Shown here: positions 17,587 to 26,501 of the stretch, one piece after another | Numbering within the stretch: the first letter of the stretch is position 1 | How the letters are laid out: the number at the start of each line of letters is the position of its first letter | Assembly (NCBI GenBank): GCA_947465645.1 | Contig: CANIBQ010000013.1 | Coordinates: 1 to 64,000, forward strand | Direction: 5' to 3' | Source of the DNA: Acidobacteriota bacterium | GTDB lineage: Bacteria > Acidobacteriota > Vicinamibacteria > Vicinamibacterales > UBA2999 | DNA: 64,000 nucleotides | Made by a program: the position numbers and the translations under genes | Notes under the pieces: generated by a model | What the model was told of the DNA's origin: nothing | Databases searched by the model: none | What the model saw: only the letters and a program-made list of their open reading frames with translations

Positions 17587-19022
17587 ACGCGTGCGACTCG
17601 CTGCGCCGCGATGATCGCGTACGTAAAGGCGTCGCGCGGACCGAAGGAGTAGTCCAGCACCCGGAAACCCTCCCTCTCGAAGAGCTCCGTCACATGCGTC
17701 CGTGACCGCACGTAGGTGATCTCGTCCGGGTGGAATTTTACGTTCTTCCTGCCCAGTACAGTGCGAAACACCCAGCCGAGCGCTTTGAAGAACAGCACGC
17801 TCAACCCGAACCGCGGCGGCCACAAAACGACGACGCGACCGTCTTTCTTCAAGACTCGGTGGAACTCGCCCAGGATGCGACGCGCCTCGTCCTCGGTGAA
17901 GTGCTCCATCACCCCGAGGTTGTAGACGCCGTCAACGCTTGCGTCCTCGAGCGGAATATCGAAGATGCTCCCGTGCAGCGTGCGGCAATGGTCTCGATTG
18001 AGCTTCCGGTACAGGCGCAGAGCGTTGACCGAGATGTCCATTCCGGTGATCGACACGTAACGCCGGATGTCAGCGTCGACCTGTCCGCTCCCGCAGCCGG
18101 CGTGCAGGACTTGCGCCCCGGCGGGCAGATACCGCTTGATGAACCGGTTCAGTGTCGGCCGGATGATCACCTTCCGGTAGAAGGACGCGACCGCGTCGAA
18201 CAACAGGCCTCCGGTGTGGGTCTTCTGGCCGTCCCAGTACGCGTCCCAGCCCTGTTCGTCGACGAGCCGCGGGTCGATGACGGTGTCGGCGTCGTCCTCG
18301 CCGATGTCGAACTTCTCCGGGTTGAAAAATGCCTTGAAACACGTGACGACCAGCAGCTTGATGCTCGCGTGAATCTCCCGAAGGCCCATTTTTGAGCTGC
18401 CATAGGTCCGTTTCGGCAGCGGCACCGGTATTTCCGCGATGCGAAATCCGTTACGGTGCAGGACGTACAGGCTTTCGAAGAAGAACGAGTACCCTCCGGA
18501 GACCACTACGTCGAAAGCCCGCCGCGGGATCACGTCGAGGCGATAGCAGCGGAAGGCGTTTGTCGCGTCGTAGCGCATCCCCAGCAAGGTGCGCGTGAGC
18601 AGGTGCCCAATGTGCGTCAGCGCCTTCCGGGACGGGTTCCACCCTGCGAGGCTGTCCTTCTGCAGATACCTCGATCCGACGACCACGTCTGCCCCCCGCT
18701 CGGCCGACGCGAGCAACGCGGGGATGAAGCGCGGATCGTGTGTGAAGTCGCAATCCATCGTCACAAGCCGGTCATAACCGTGCGCATACGCCCACCGAAT
18801 GCCCGCGACGTGGGCACTGCCGACGCCCAGCTTGCCTGCGCGGTGGATCACCTCAACGGAGTCGAACTCGGCGGCCAGCCGGTCCAGGATTTCCCCAGTG
18901 CCATCGGTGGAGTTGTCGTCGACAAACAGCAGGTGGACGTCGGACCCGAGGGCAAGCACCTCGCGGCATAGGCGCTCGACGTTGCCACTCTCGTTTAAGG
19001 TAGGGACGAGGACGAGAAACAC
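17505..19022 (-). CDS. Bifunctional GT2 glycosyltransferase-SAM methyltransferase fusion
   Basis: A 505-residue protein with two enzyme domains. Residues 1-235 form a dolichyl-phosphate-mannose-synthase-like GT2: VLVPTLNESGNVERL, VDDNSTDGTGEIL and MDCDFTHDP (D90xD92). Residues about 260-480 form a class I methyltransferase with VLHAGCGSGQ at 305-314 and GVMEHFTEDEA. Start is the GTG at 19022, one base after the upstream stop. It could make a polyprenyl-phosphate sugar and methylate it or a related intermediate, but coupling of the two activities is inference. Confidence 0.88.
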   Translation of the reverse strand: MFLVLVPTLNESGNVERLCREVLALGSDVHLLFVDDNSTDGTGEILDRLAAEFDSVEVIHRAGKLGVGSAHVAGIRWAYAHGYDRLVTMDCDFTHDPRFIPALLASAERGADVVVGSRYLQKDSLAGWNPSRKALTHIGHLLTRTLLGMRYDATNAFRCYRLDVIPRRAFDVVVSGGYSFFFESLYVLHRNGFRIAEIPVPLPKRTYGSSKMGLREIHASIKLLVVTCFKAFFNPEKFDIGEDDADTVIDPRLVDEQGWDAYWDGQKTHTGGLLFDAVASFYRKVIIRPTLNRFIKRYLPAGAQVLHAGCGSGQVDADIRRYVSITGMDISVNALRLYRKLNRDHCRTLHGSIFDIPLEDASVDGVYNLGVMEHFTEDEARRILGEFHRVLKKDGRVVVLWPPRFGLSVLFFKALGWVFRTVLGRKNVKFHPDEITYVRSRTHVTELFEREGFRVLDYSFGPRDAFTYAIIAAQRVARVQPSLGSAAESFSLGNNTINDAGTRIG

Positions 19023-19023
19023 C

Positions 19024-20262
19024 CTAACCGCCCACGATCTCGATTTCAGGCAGCGGAAAGATCATCTTCCCGCCGGCGGCGAGGAACTCGGCCTCGCGCA
19101 CAATGATTCCATCCTTGAAGTGCCAGGGCAGGACGAGAAAGTAATCCGGCTTCATCGCCTTGGCTTCTGCTTCGGAGACGATGGGAATGCCCGATCCGGG
19201 CGTAAAGCAGCCGAACTTGTCAGGGTTGACCTCGGCAATGGCAGGAATGTCCTTTTCCGTGAAGCCGCAGAACTGAAGCAGCACGTTACCTTTGGTGGAA
19301 GCGCCATAACCGAGTACGCGTTTGCCGTCCGCATTGAGGGCGTGGATGAGGCTTTGCAGGTTCGCTCGGTGTTCGAAGACGCGCTCCTCGAACTGGCGGA
19401 AGGGCCGCGGCGTGTGCAGTCCCATGCGTTGTTCCTGGCCGAGCAGCCAGTCGATGACCGTCTGGTTGCTCTTCAGCGACGAAGCCGCGTGGGCTGCCGT
19501 CACCGCAAAGCTGCCGCCGTTCACGGCGTTCATCTGCACGTCCACTATCCGCAGCCCCTTCTGCTCGAGCATCCGCTTCACCGGTTCGAGGGCATAGTAC
19601 TCGACGTGCTCGTGGCAGATGGTGTCGTAGGAGTTGGTGCGCAGCATGGCGGGCATGTAGCTCTGCTCGAAATGCCAAATACCGTCGTCCGCGAGCACTT
19701 CTGCGATCTGCTCCACGAAGTCGAGCGGCGACTCCAGGTCATAGAACATGGCGATGGACGTGACGATACGCGCGCGCCGGTCGGCCACCAGGCCGCGAAA
19801 TGCGGTGGCCGAGAAAAAGTCCGGGATCAGTTCGATGCCCGCCTCGTAGAACTGCTTGAATTTCAGACCCGTCGGATCCATGCCAACGCGGCGCACGCCG
19901 ATAGTGTCGTAGGCCTTCAGCAGCGTCGCGTCGTTGCTGCCGATGTCCACAACGATATCGCCCGCCTCGAGCGGTCGCAGGCGTTGCAGCGACCTGACCT
20001 TTGCGTGGAGGTGCCGCACCATCGACTGGTTAAGGCCGGAGCGATAGCCGTAGTTGAGTCCGTACATCTCCTGCGGGTCGTAGGAGTGCCTGAGCTGCAA
20101 GAGGCCGCTGTCGGGACACCAGACGAGCTCGAGTGGGCCCTCGGTGACGACCGCATCACGGGAGCGAGGAAAGACCCCAGTGAGTTTTTGGACGCCCAGG
20201 CTTAACACCGAAACAAGGTTCGGGCTTCCGTCGACACGACATTTCGTGATCGGCTGACTCAT
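19024..20262 (-). CDS. Sugar C-methyltransferase paralog 1, zinc site degenerate
   Basis: About 412 residues from the ATG 20262 (ATGA overlap with the reductase). It has the three-part architecture of nucleotide-sugar C-methyltransferases: N-terminal small domain, SAM domain with VVDIGSNDATLL, and C-terminal methyltransf_14-type domain with GYGASTKGNVLL. The signature HEH is present at 217-219 but is preceded by Cys, not Tyr. The N-terminal metal site, normally two CxxC pairs, reads CRVD and CPDS, so two ligands are changed. It probably methylates a 4-keto deoxysugar, or has diverged from that. Confidence 0.88.
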   Translation of the reverse strand: MSQPITKCRVDGSPNLVSVLSLGVQKLTGVFPRSRDAVVTEGPLELVWCPDSGLLQLRHSYDPQEMYGLNYGYRSGLNQSMVRHLHAKVRSLQRLRPLEAGDIVVDIGSNDATLLKAYDTIGVRRVGMDPTGLKFKQFYEAGIELIPDFFSATAFRGLVADRRARIVTSIAMFYDLESPLDFVEQIAEVLADDGIWHFEQSYMPAMLRTNSYDTICHEHVEYYALEPVKRMLEQKGLRIVDVQMNAVNGGSFAVTAAHAASSLKSNQTVIDWLLGQEQRMGLHTPRPFRQFEERVFEHRANLQSLIHALNADGKRVLGYGASTKGNVLLQFCGFTEKDIPAIAEVNPDKFGCFTPGSGIPIVSEAEAKAMKPDYFLVLPWHFKDGIIVREAEFLAAGGKMIFPLPEIEIVGG

Positions 20263-21143
20263 GGTGCGGATGATATGGAGGCGATCACTGACCGTTCCGA
20301 GAGAAAGCGCATCAACGCGTCTTCCCAGGATGGCATTGACACTCCGAGCCGGCCGACCTTGGCCTTGCTCAGCACCGAATAGGCGGGGCGCCTCAATGAC
20401 CCGGGCGGACGAACCGTCTTGGCCGGGGCGAGGGGTGGGCGGACACCCGCAGCGTCGAAGAGGTGTCGGGCAAACTCGTACCACGAGCATTGGCCCTCAG
20501 AACTCAGATGGTAGAGCCCGAACTGCTCAGTCAACACAAGCTTACGCACGCTTTCCGCGAGATCTACGGTGTATGTCGGCGTGACGATCTGATCGTCCAC
20601 CACCTGAATCGGAGCGCCAGCCGATGCCTTTTTCAACATATTCTCGACAAAGTTTCCGCCTTTGCCGCTGCTGCCGGCGATCCCGTAGAGGCCGCAGACT
20701 CTGAGGGTAAAGTAGCGGTCGGTCTGAGAGGCGATGAGGTGTTCGCCAGCCACCTTGGACACGCCATATACATTCAAGGGCGCGGGCCGGTCTGCTTCGT
20801 CGTACGGCGTTGTCTTCCCATCTCCGCCAAACGCGTAGTCGGTGCTGAAATGCACCAGGATGGCGCCTGCGCGATGACACGCCTGCGCCAGGCCCATCGC
20901 GGCGTTGGCGTTGACCTGAAAAGCCAGATCGGGCTTGGCTTCGCACGCCTCCACGTTATGAAATGCGGCGGTGCTGAGCACGAGGTCAGGAGAGAGATCG
21001 GCTAAGACCTCGTGAACTTTCTCCGTTGAGCAGACGTCGAGCTGAGCGCGAACCAGCGGGATAACGGTATCGCCGGCGGTGCGAAAGGTCTTATGCAGGT
21101 CGCTTCCGAGCTGCCCGTTGGCCCCAATCAGAACGACCTTCAT
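20259..21143 (-). CDS. RmlD-like sugar-nucleotide reductase
   Basis: About 294 residues from ATG 21143, overlapping the upstream epimerase stop by 4 bp. The start MKVVLIGANGQLGSDL is the NAD(P)-binding motif of dTDP-4-dehydrorhamnose reductases, with STDYAFGGDG and YGVSK (YxxxK) following in family order. It would reduce the C4 keto group of a 6-deoxysugar nucleotide. No rmlA or rmlB is present, so a CDP-linked, possibly C-methylated substrate is more likely than dTDP-rhamnose; this is inference. Confidence 0.85.
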   Translation of the reverse strand: MKVVLIGANGQLGSDLHKTFRTAGDTVIPLVRAQLDVCSTEKVHEVLADLSPDLVLSTAAFHNVEACEAKPDLAFQVNANAAMGLAQACHRAGAILVHFSTDYAFGGDGKTTPYDEADRPAPLNVYGVSKVAGEHLIASQTDRYFTLRVCGLYGIAGSSGKGGNFVENMLKKASAGAPIQVVDDQIVTPTYTVDLAESVRKLVLTEQFGLYHLSSEGQCSWYEFARHLFDAAGVRPPLAPAKTVRPPGSLRRPAYSVLSKAKVGRLGVSMPSWEDALMRFLSERSVIASISSAP

Positions 21144-22126
21144 CCGGCGGCGCCGGCGGGAACCTTGTCGCGCGCGGTAATCAGTTTCAAGGTCTCGATG
21201 TTGTAGTACTCGGGATTGTCCCAATCCCTGAAGCGATCGAGATTCGCAATCAGATTCTTCACGATCGCCTTCACGTCGTGGTTCGGATGAAAGCTCAGGA
21301 CGTTCTTCGCCTTCTCGATGCTGACCTTGTAATTCCGGAAATCCTGCTTGTGGTGAATCGTCAGACGCACCGAAATGCCGAGCTCCTCTTCGACCGCCGC
21401 CTTCACCAGATCGCCAACCTCGCCCACCGTGTAGTTGCCCGAGGCGATGTTGAAAATGCCCGAGAGCTGATCGCCGGCCTCGATGGCACGGATATAGGCG
21501 CTCGCGGCGTCCTCGACGCTGAGGATCGGGCGCCAGATTGACGGGTTGTTGACGACAATCTCCCCGTCGCGCACGGCGGTCTTGACCATGGTGTTGATGA
21601 TCAGATCCAGCCGCATGCGAGGGCTGTAGCCGCTGACCGTCCCCTTGCGTAACGAGAGGACGGAGAACGAGTCGTCCATCAGGTTCAGGACCGCCTGCTC
21701 TCCCTGCAATTTGGAGATGCCGTACGGATAGGGCGAGGAGACCGGACGAGTTTCGTCGAACAGCTCGTTGACCGTATAGCCGTACACCGAGCAGGAGCAG
21801 GCGTACACGTACCGCTTCACTCCGGCCTTCTTCGCCATGTAGGCCAGATGCGCCGGAGCGGCCGCATTGAAGATGAAGTTCTGACTGGGCGAAAACTCCG
21901 CCATGGGATCGTTGGACAACCCGGCAAGGAACACGACCTGCTGATAGGACTTCAAGTCCTGCTCAGTAATGCTGAAGATGTCTTTCTTGATGATTCCCGT
22001 TTGCGCGGGCAGATGATTACCGAACCAGAACAAGTCGAGTACGTCGACCTCATACCCGCGCTCGAGAAGCCTGGGAACCAAAGCCGACCCGACATACCCC
22101 GCACCGCCGGCAATGAGAATCTTCAC
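21140..22126 (-). CDS. NAD-dependent epimerase/dehydratase (SDR)
   Basis: About 328 residues from GTG 22126, whose GTGA overlaps the rmlC-like stop. It has the N-terminal LIAGGAGYVGSALVPRLL motif, the catalytic serine in ACSCSVYGY and the YxxxK in YPYGISK. It lies in a tightly coupled epimerase-SDR-reductase trio, which suggests successive steps on one 4-keto-6-deoxyhexose nucleotide. The exact reaction (epimerisation or dehydration) cannot be told from motifs alone. Confidence 0.83.
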   Translation of the reverse strand: MKILIAGGAGYVGSALVPRLLERGYEVDVLDLFWFGNHLPAQTGIIKKDIFSITEQDLKSYQQVVFLAGLSNDPMAEFSPSQNFIFNAAAPAHLAYMAKKAGVKRYVYACSCSVYGYTVNELFDETRPVSSPYPYGISKLQGEQAVLNLMDDSFSVLSLRKGTVSGYSPRMRLDLIINTMVKTAVRDGEIVVNNPSIWRPILSVEDAASAYIRAIEAGDQLSGIFNIASGNYTVGEVGDLVKAAVEEELGISVRLTIHHKQDFRNYKVSIEKAKNVLSFHPNHDVKAIVKNLIANLDRFRDWDNPEYYNIETLKLITARDKVPAGAAG

Positions 22127-22728
22127 AGCGCCTGCCTCCCCGCCTTCCCAGGCTGGCTTTCGGCATACGCGAAGCGATCCGATTCGGGGCTCGACAGCCA
22201 GGCCTCGAGGCTCCGCGCGTTGCGATCCCTGGAGGAAATCATGACATCGGAGATCGGCCACTCGATGGCGATGGCAGGATCGTCCCAACGAATTTCGGAC
22301 TCGCCTTGTTTGTTGTAGATGCCTGTCATCTTGTACTGAATCTCCGCAAAGTCGGAAAGCACGCAAAAGCCCCGCGCAAAGCCCGCCGGAGCCCACACGG
22401 CTTTGTGGTTACTCTCCGACACCTCCAAGCCGAACCACTTCCCCAGCGTCGGTGAGCCCTTCCGAATGTCGACCGCGACTAAAAAGGCGGCCCCGCGGGT
22501 GACCCGCATCAACTTGCCCATCGGAGGGTCCCATTGAAAATGCAGTCCACGCAGGACACCGCGTACCGAACCGGAATGGCTATCCTGGACGAACTCGCAA
22601 GGCAGGCCGAGCGTCTTGAATTGATCCGCGCGAAAGACCTCCAAGAAGAATCCGCGGTCGTCCTGGAAGACCTCGGGGACCAGGACACAGACGTCACCCA
22701 GGTGCCGCGATTCGATCCGTAATTCCAT
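22123..22728 (-). CDS. rfbC: RmlC/RfbC-type dTDP-4-dehydrorhamnose 3,5-epimerase homolog
   Basis: A 201-residue cupin of the usual RmlC size. The catalytic histidine region RGLHFQ (H63) and IRWDDPAIAIEWP near the C-terminus match the family. The commonly conserved GFAHGF is GFARGF here (R119), a change close to the active site. Such a homolog may epimerise only one position (C3 or C5) or act on a CDP-sugar. It is coupled by 4-bp overlap to the SDR gene downstream. The symbol reflects homology, not proven dTDP-rhamnose function. Confidence 0.85.
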   Translation of the reverse strand: MELRIESRHLGDVCVLVPEVFQDDRGFFLEVFRADQFKTLGLPCEFVQDSHSGSVRGVLRGLHFQWDPPMGKLMRVTRGAAFLVAVDIRKGSPTLGKWFGLEVSESNHKAVWAPAGFARGFCVLSDFAEIQYKMTGIYNKQGESEIRWDDPAIAIEWPISDVMISSRDRNARSLEAWLSSPESDRFAYAESQPGKAGRQAL

Positions 22729-22745
22729 GCCAGCTGACCGCTAGC

Positions 22746-24002
22746 TCAGTTCGCCGCACTCAAGCGCGCCTCTGGAACAGGCACGATGAATTGTCCCTGA
22801 TAACCCGCCTCCCGGCAACGACGACGAATCTCCTTTTCGAAGTTCCACGCCAGCAGGAGGAGACAGTCAACCTTTGCGTACTTCAGAGCATCGATCCCGA
22901 CGATCTCCATCCGTGCCCCAGGCGTCAACATACCCCACTTTTTCGGGTTGTCGTCGATCGCCTTCGGCACCTGGGCGGACGTAAGCTGGAAAAAATTCAT
23001 CAGCGTATTGCCCTTGGCGCTTGCGCCGTAGGCCCACACGACCTGGCCCTCGGAGCAGAGCCGATCGACCATCTGCCGCAGTCCCGCCCGGTTTTCGAGC
23101 ACGCGACGGGCAAACTCCTGATACACGCTGGGATCCTTGATCCCGAACGCTTTCTCGCGCTCCAGGGCATCCTTCAACCGAGAGGTCACCGCCCGTTCGC
23201 CCGCCCTCGCCGTATACGAACGGATGGTCCCGCCGTGGATCTCTGGAAAATGGTGGACGTCGTAGAGCTCCAATCCGTGCGACTGCATCAGCCGGGAGAG
23301 CGGGGTCAGTCCGATGTAGGAAAGATGTTCGTGATAGGCGGTGTCGAACTCCGATTTCTCGATGAAGTCGACGAGGTAGGGGCACTCGATCGCGAAGATG
23401 CCCCCAGGCGCGAGAGCCACTTCGATGCCCCGCACGAAATCGACCATGTCGTCGGCATGTGCGAAGACATTCGCAGCAGTGATCACCTGCGGGCGCCCGA
23501 TCTCCTTCACGACTCGGGATGCGACGGACGCGGACCAATAGTCACACCACGTCGTGAGTCCCTTTGCGTTGGCCTCTTCGGCCAGATTTCTTGCCGGGTC
23601 GATCCCGATGACCTTCAAGCCGAGCGCTTTGAAGGCGGCGAGCAGCGTGCCGTCATTCGACGCGATATCGAGCGCCACGTCCCCCGGATTCGCGTCGGCC
23701 GCCTTCGTCGCAGTGGCGGCGAAGCCGGCCAGGTGCTCTCGCAGTGTAAGCGTCGTCGAACTCACGTACAGGTAGTTCCTGAACATGCGGTCTGGATCGA
23801 CGACTTTGGTCAACTGTGAGAGACCACACTCCAGGCACAGCTGGATGCAGAGTTCTTCGACGAACTCCTCCTGCCCTGCTGACACCGCATCGAGGTACGA
23901 GTTCGCCAGCGGCGTTCGTCCCATGTCGAGATAGCGCTGAAGGTTCGCAGACCCACATGCGCGGCACTGCGTGATGGTGCGAGAATTCGAAGACGTTTCC
24001 AT
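22746..24002 (-). CDS. Sugar C-methyltransferase paralog 2
   Basis: About 418 residues from the ATG at 24002; the longer upstream frame overlaps the next gene. It has an intact N-terminal zinc site (C13, C16, C56, C59), a SAM domain (LDIASNDGTLL) and the YHEH catalytic signature at 223-226, as in TcaB9/TylC3-type C-methyltransferases that add a methyl group to C3 of a 4-keto-deoxysugar nucleotide. The C-terminal domain has AYGASAKGNTLMN. Of the four paralogs this and paralog 3 have the most canonical active sites. Confidence 0.9.
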   Translation of the reverse strand: METSSNSRTITQCRACGSANLQRYLDMGRTPLANSYLDAVSAGQEEFVEELCIQLCLECGLSQLTKVVDPDRMFRNYLYVSSTTLTLREHLAGFAATATKAADANPGDVALDIASNDGTLLAAFKALGLKVIGIDPARNLAEEANAKGLTTWCDYWSASVASRVVKEIGRPQVITAANVFAHADDMVDFVRGIEVALAPGGIFAIECPYLVDFIEKSEFDTAYHEHLSYIGLTPLSRLMQSHGLELYDVHHFPEIHGGTIRSYTARAGERAVTSRLKDALEREKAFGIKDPSVYQEFARRVLENRAGLRQMVDRLCSEGQVVWAYGASAKGNTLMNFFQLTSAQVPKAIDDNPKKWGMLTPGARMEIVGIDALKYAKVDCLLLLAWNFEKEIRRRCREAGYQGQFIVPVPEARLSAAN

Positions 24003-24025
24003 GAAGAGTGGATCCGATGCTGCTG

Positions 24026-25075
24026 TTACGTGAAGAGCGAGGAAAAGAGCTGGTCCCAACGCTCGAGGACACGGTCTTCTCCATGTTCTGACAATGCGTA
24101 GGCGCGTCCTCGCCTCCCCGCGTCGGCGCGAGCCTCGTGGCTCCCAATCGCGGCACGCAACCCCCGCTCCCAGTCGGTAGATGTCGCGCACGCCATGTCG
24201 AGCCCGCACGCCTTCATTGCGCGCATGTACGCAGGCGTCGCAGACACGAGCGCCGGGAGTCCGAGGCGCCAGAACAGCAGGAGCTTCGTTTCAGGCTTGC
24301 CCTGCGCCATTGCATCTCCGTGGATGATCGGGATCATCGCCAGATCACACGCGGCCATGATGCCCGGCGCGGTCGCCTGGTTCCATTCGTACAGGCACAC
24401 GCGATCGAAGAACCGCCGGGCGTATGCCAGCGTCGATCGCCGGCCGAGCAACCCCTTCATCGGCCGGTATTCGAGATTGGTGACGAGATGCAGCGTCATC
24501 GGATGATCCCGCGAGACTGAACTCAACACATCCTCGACAACACTGAACCCCGCGATGTTCTCCGGAAGCCCTTCCCAGACCAGATTGAACTCATTCCCGG
24601 CCGTGTAATCCGTCTTGACCGCCTGCAACATGGCATGGCAATCCTGGATCATGTGGATATTGCCGCACAGAGGCCGGATCTGAGCCTGCTGTTCCTCGGT
24701 GCTGCAGATGACCGCGTCGGCCCGGCGGCACATGTCCTCCAGCGCCTTCCAGTAATCCAGTCGAAGGCGGCTGTTCTCGCCCTTGATGAACTTGGCCAGA
24801 CCCCTCATCCGACCCTTTAGGTCGGAACGCGGAATGGATAAATAGGAATCGATGAAGTCAAAAACGACCTTCGCGCCGTTTCGCTGGTATTGGCTCCAGA
24901 CGCTCACGTCGGCGTTCTGGGTCAAGACGACGACGTCGTACGACTCCTTGGGGGAGGCCACTTCGAAACGCAAGCCACGGGCACGCGCGTAGTGCCAAAA
25001 ACGACGCCGGTCTCCCGACGCCTCGAAGTTTGCGCTGATGGGCACGTACCCAATCCGACACCCCTTGATGTCCAT
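24026..25075 (-). CDS. Predicted GT-B glycosyltransferase
   Basis: A 349-residue soluble-looking protein. The N-terminal half has alternating strands (RIGYVPISANFEASG, YDVVVLTQNADV, KVVFDFIDSY) and the C-terminal half a nucleotide-sugar-type segment (CDLAMIPI, GKPETKLLLFWRLGLPALV). This layout fits a GT-B glycosyltransferase, but identity to a CAZy family is uncertain. Its ATG shares one base with the stop of paralog 3 (TGATG). It may attach the branched sugar made by the adjacent C-methyltransferases. Confidence 0.65.
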   Translation of the reverse strand: MDIKGCRIGYVPISANFEASGDRRRFWHYARARGLRFEVASPKESYDVVVLTQNADVSVWSQYQRNGAKVVFDFIDSYLSIPRSDLKGRMRGLAKFIKGENSRLRLDYWKALEDMCRRADAVICSTEEQQAQIRPLCGNIHMIQDCHAMLQAVKTDYTAGNEFNLVWEGLPENIAGFSVVEDVLSSVSRDHPMTLHLVTNLEYRPMKGLLGRRSTLAYARRFFDRVCLYEWNQATAPGIMAACDLAMIPIIHGDAMAQGKPETKLLLFWRLGLPALVSATPAYMRAMKACGLDMACATSTDWERGLRAAIGSHEARADAGRRGRAYALSEHGEDRVLERWDQLFSSLFT

Positions 25076-26313
25076 CAGGCGGGAATCACCCGGGGAACCG
25101 GGATGGGCACGATGAAGCGTCCGCCGCCGTCGATGTAGTCACGCTGCTGGAGCAGGATCTCGTCGGTGAAATTCCACGCCAGAATCACCGCATAGTCGGG
25201 GCGATCCTCGACCAATCGCTCGACCGGCAGCACCGGCAGATGGATGCCAGGCGAAAACGTCCCCTGCTTGAGCGGACTCTTGTCGACGAGATAGGCCACC
25301 AGGTCTGGCCCGATCCCCATGAAATTGAGCAGCGTGTTGCCCTTGGCCGAGCTTCCGTAGGCGACGATGCTCTTTCCCTCATTGCGCAGCCGCCTCAACA
25401 GCGACAGAAGAGACGTGCGGAGATCGTAGACGCGTGCGGCGAACGCTCTGTATGTCTCGAGCTCGCACAGCCCCGCGCGGCGCTCCTCATCCCGAAAGCG
25501 CGCGGGCGCCTCGGTCATTGAGTGCCCGCTCCCGAGCCGCTTGACGAAGACGCGCAGCGAGCCGCCGTGCACCGACTGATGCTCGACGTCGAAGATTTCC
25601 ATGCCGTGGCGTTCGAACAGCTTCGAGAGGGCCGTCACCGAGAAATACGACAGGTGCTCGTGGTAGACGGAGTCGAATTCCAGCCGGTCGAGCATGTCGC
25701 GAACGTACGAATTCTCGAAGACGAAGACCCCTTCAGGGGCAAGCACGCGAAGCACCCCTCTTACGAAGTCATTCATGTCGTCGACGTGCGCGAAGACGTT
25801 ATTGGCGAGCACGCACGCGGCTGCGCCGTGCTCGTTCCTCAGCCGGTCGCCGAGACGTTCGCCGAAGAACTCGTTGATGGTGTCGATGCCGCGATCTCGA
25901 GCGACCTTCGCGATGTTGGTGGCCGGTTCGACGCCCAGCAGCCGCAGGCCTCGCCCCTGGAAGTTACTCAGAAAGGTGCCGTCGTTCGACGCGACCTCCA
26001 CCACCAGGTCGTTATTGCTGAATCCGAAGCGTGCCGAGACCGAGGTCGCGAACGCCGCAAAATGTGCGCGCATCGTCTCCGATGTGCCCGACACGTAGAT
26101 ATAGTCCCGAAACAGGATCTCGGGGTCGACGACTTCAACCAACTGCACCAGCGAGCAATCGGCACAAAAGAAGACGTCGAGACGGAACCTGGGCTCGGGC
26201 TCGTCGAGCTGGTCCTTCCGAAGAAACCGATTTGCCAGTGGAGTGAACCCAAGATCGAGGAAGGGCGAGAGCCGGCGGCTCCCGCAGATCCGGCATGCGT
26301 CACGTCGCGCCAT
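25075..26313 (-). CDS. Sugar C-methyltransferase paralog 3
   Basis: About 412 residues. The ATG at 26313 is preferred; a GTG two codons upstream is possible. The zinc-binding site is intact (C7, C10, C50, C53), the SAM motif is VVEVASNDGTFL, and the catalytic signature YHEH is at 217-220. The C-terminal domain contains AYGSSAKGNTLLNF. It belongs to the same family as paralogs 1, 2 and 4, which add C-methyl branches to keto sugars. The stop overlaps the start of the GT-B gene. Confidence 0.9.
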   Translation of the reverse strand: MARRDACRICGSRRLSPFLDLGFTPLANRFLRKDQLDEPEPRFRLDVFFCADCSLVQLVEVVDPEILFRDYIYVSGTSETMRAHFAAFATSVSARFGFSNNDLVVEVASNDGTFLSNFQGRGLRLLGVEPATNIAKVARDRGIDTINEFFGERLGDRLRNEHGAAACVLANNVFAHVDDMNDFVRGVLRVLAPEGVFVFENSYVRDMLDRLEFDSVYHEHLSYFSVTALSKLFERHGMEIFDVEHQSVHGGSLRVFVKRLGSGHSMTEAPARFRDEERRAGLCELETYRAFAARVYDLRTSLLSLLRRLRNEGKSIVAYGSSAKGNTLLNFMGIGPDLVAYLVDKSPLKQGTFSPGIHLPVLPVERLVEDRPDYAVILAWNFTDEILLQQRDYIDGGGRFIVPIPVPRVIPA

Positions 26314-26501
26314 GCCCACCGTTCACGGTCGCGACATCCATCTTGAGCAGTCGGGATGATGATACGTTTGAGAGATGACGAACGCGACGCCCCACCACGT
26401 TGGTGGTGCAGTCAGGCACGAAAAGTCTCCAGCACTCTTTCGTCCATGAATGGGGTTATCTCATACGTGAAAAGACGCGGCTCTGACTCGGTTGTATCGG
26501 G

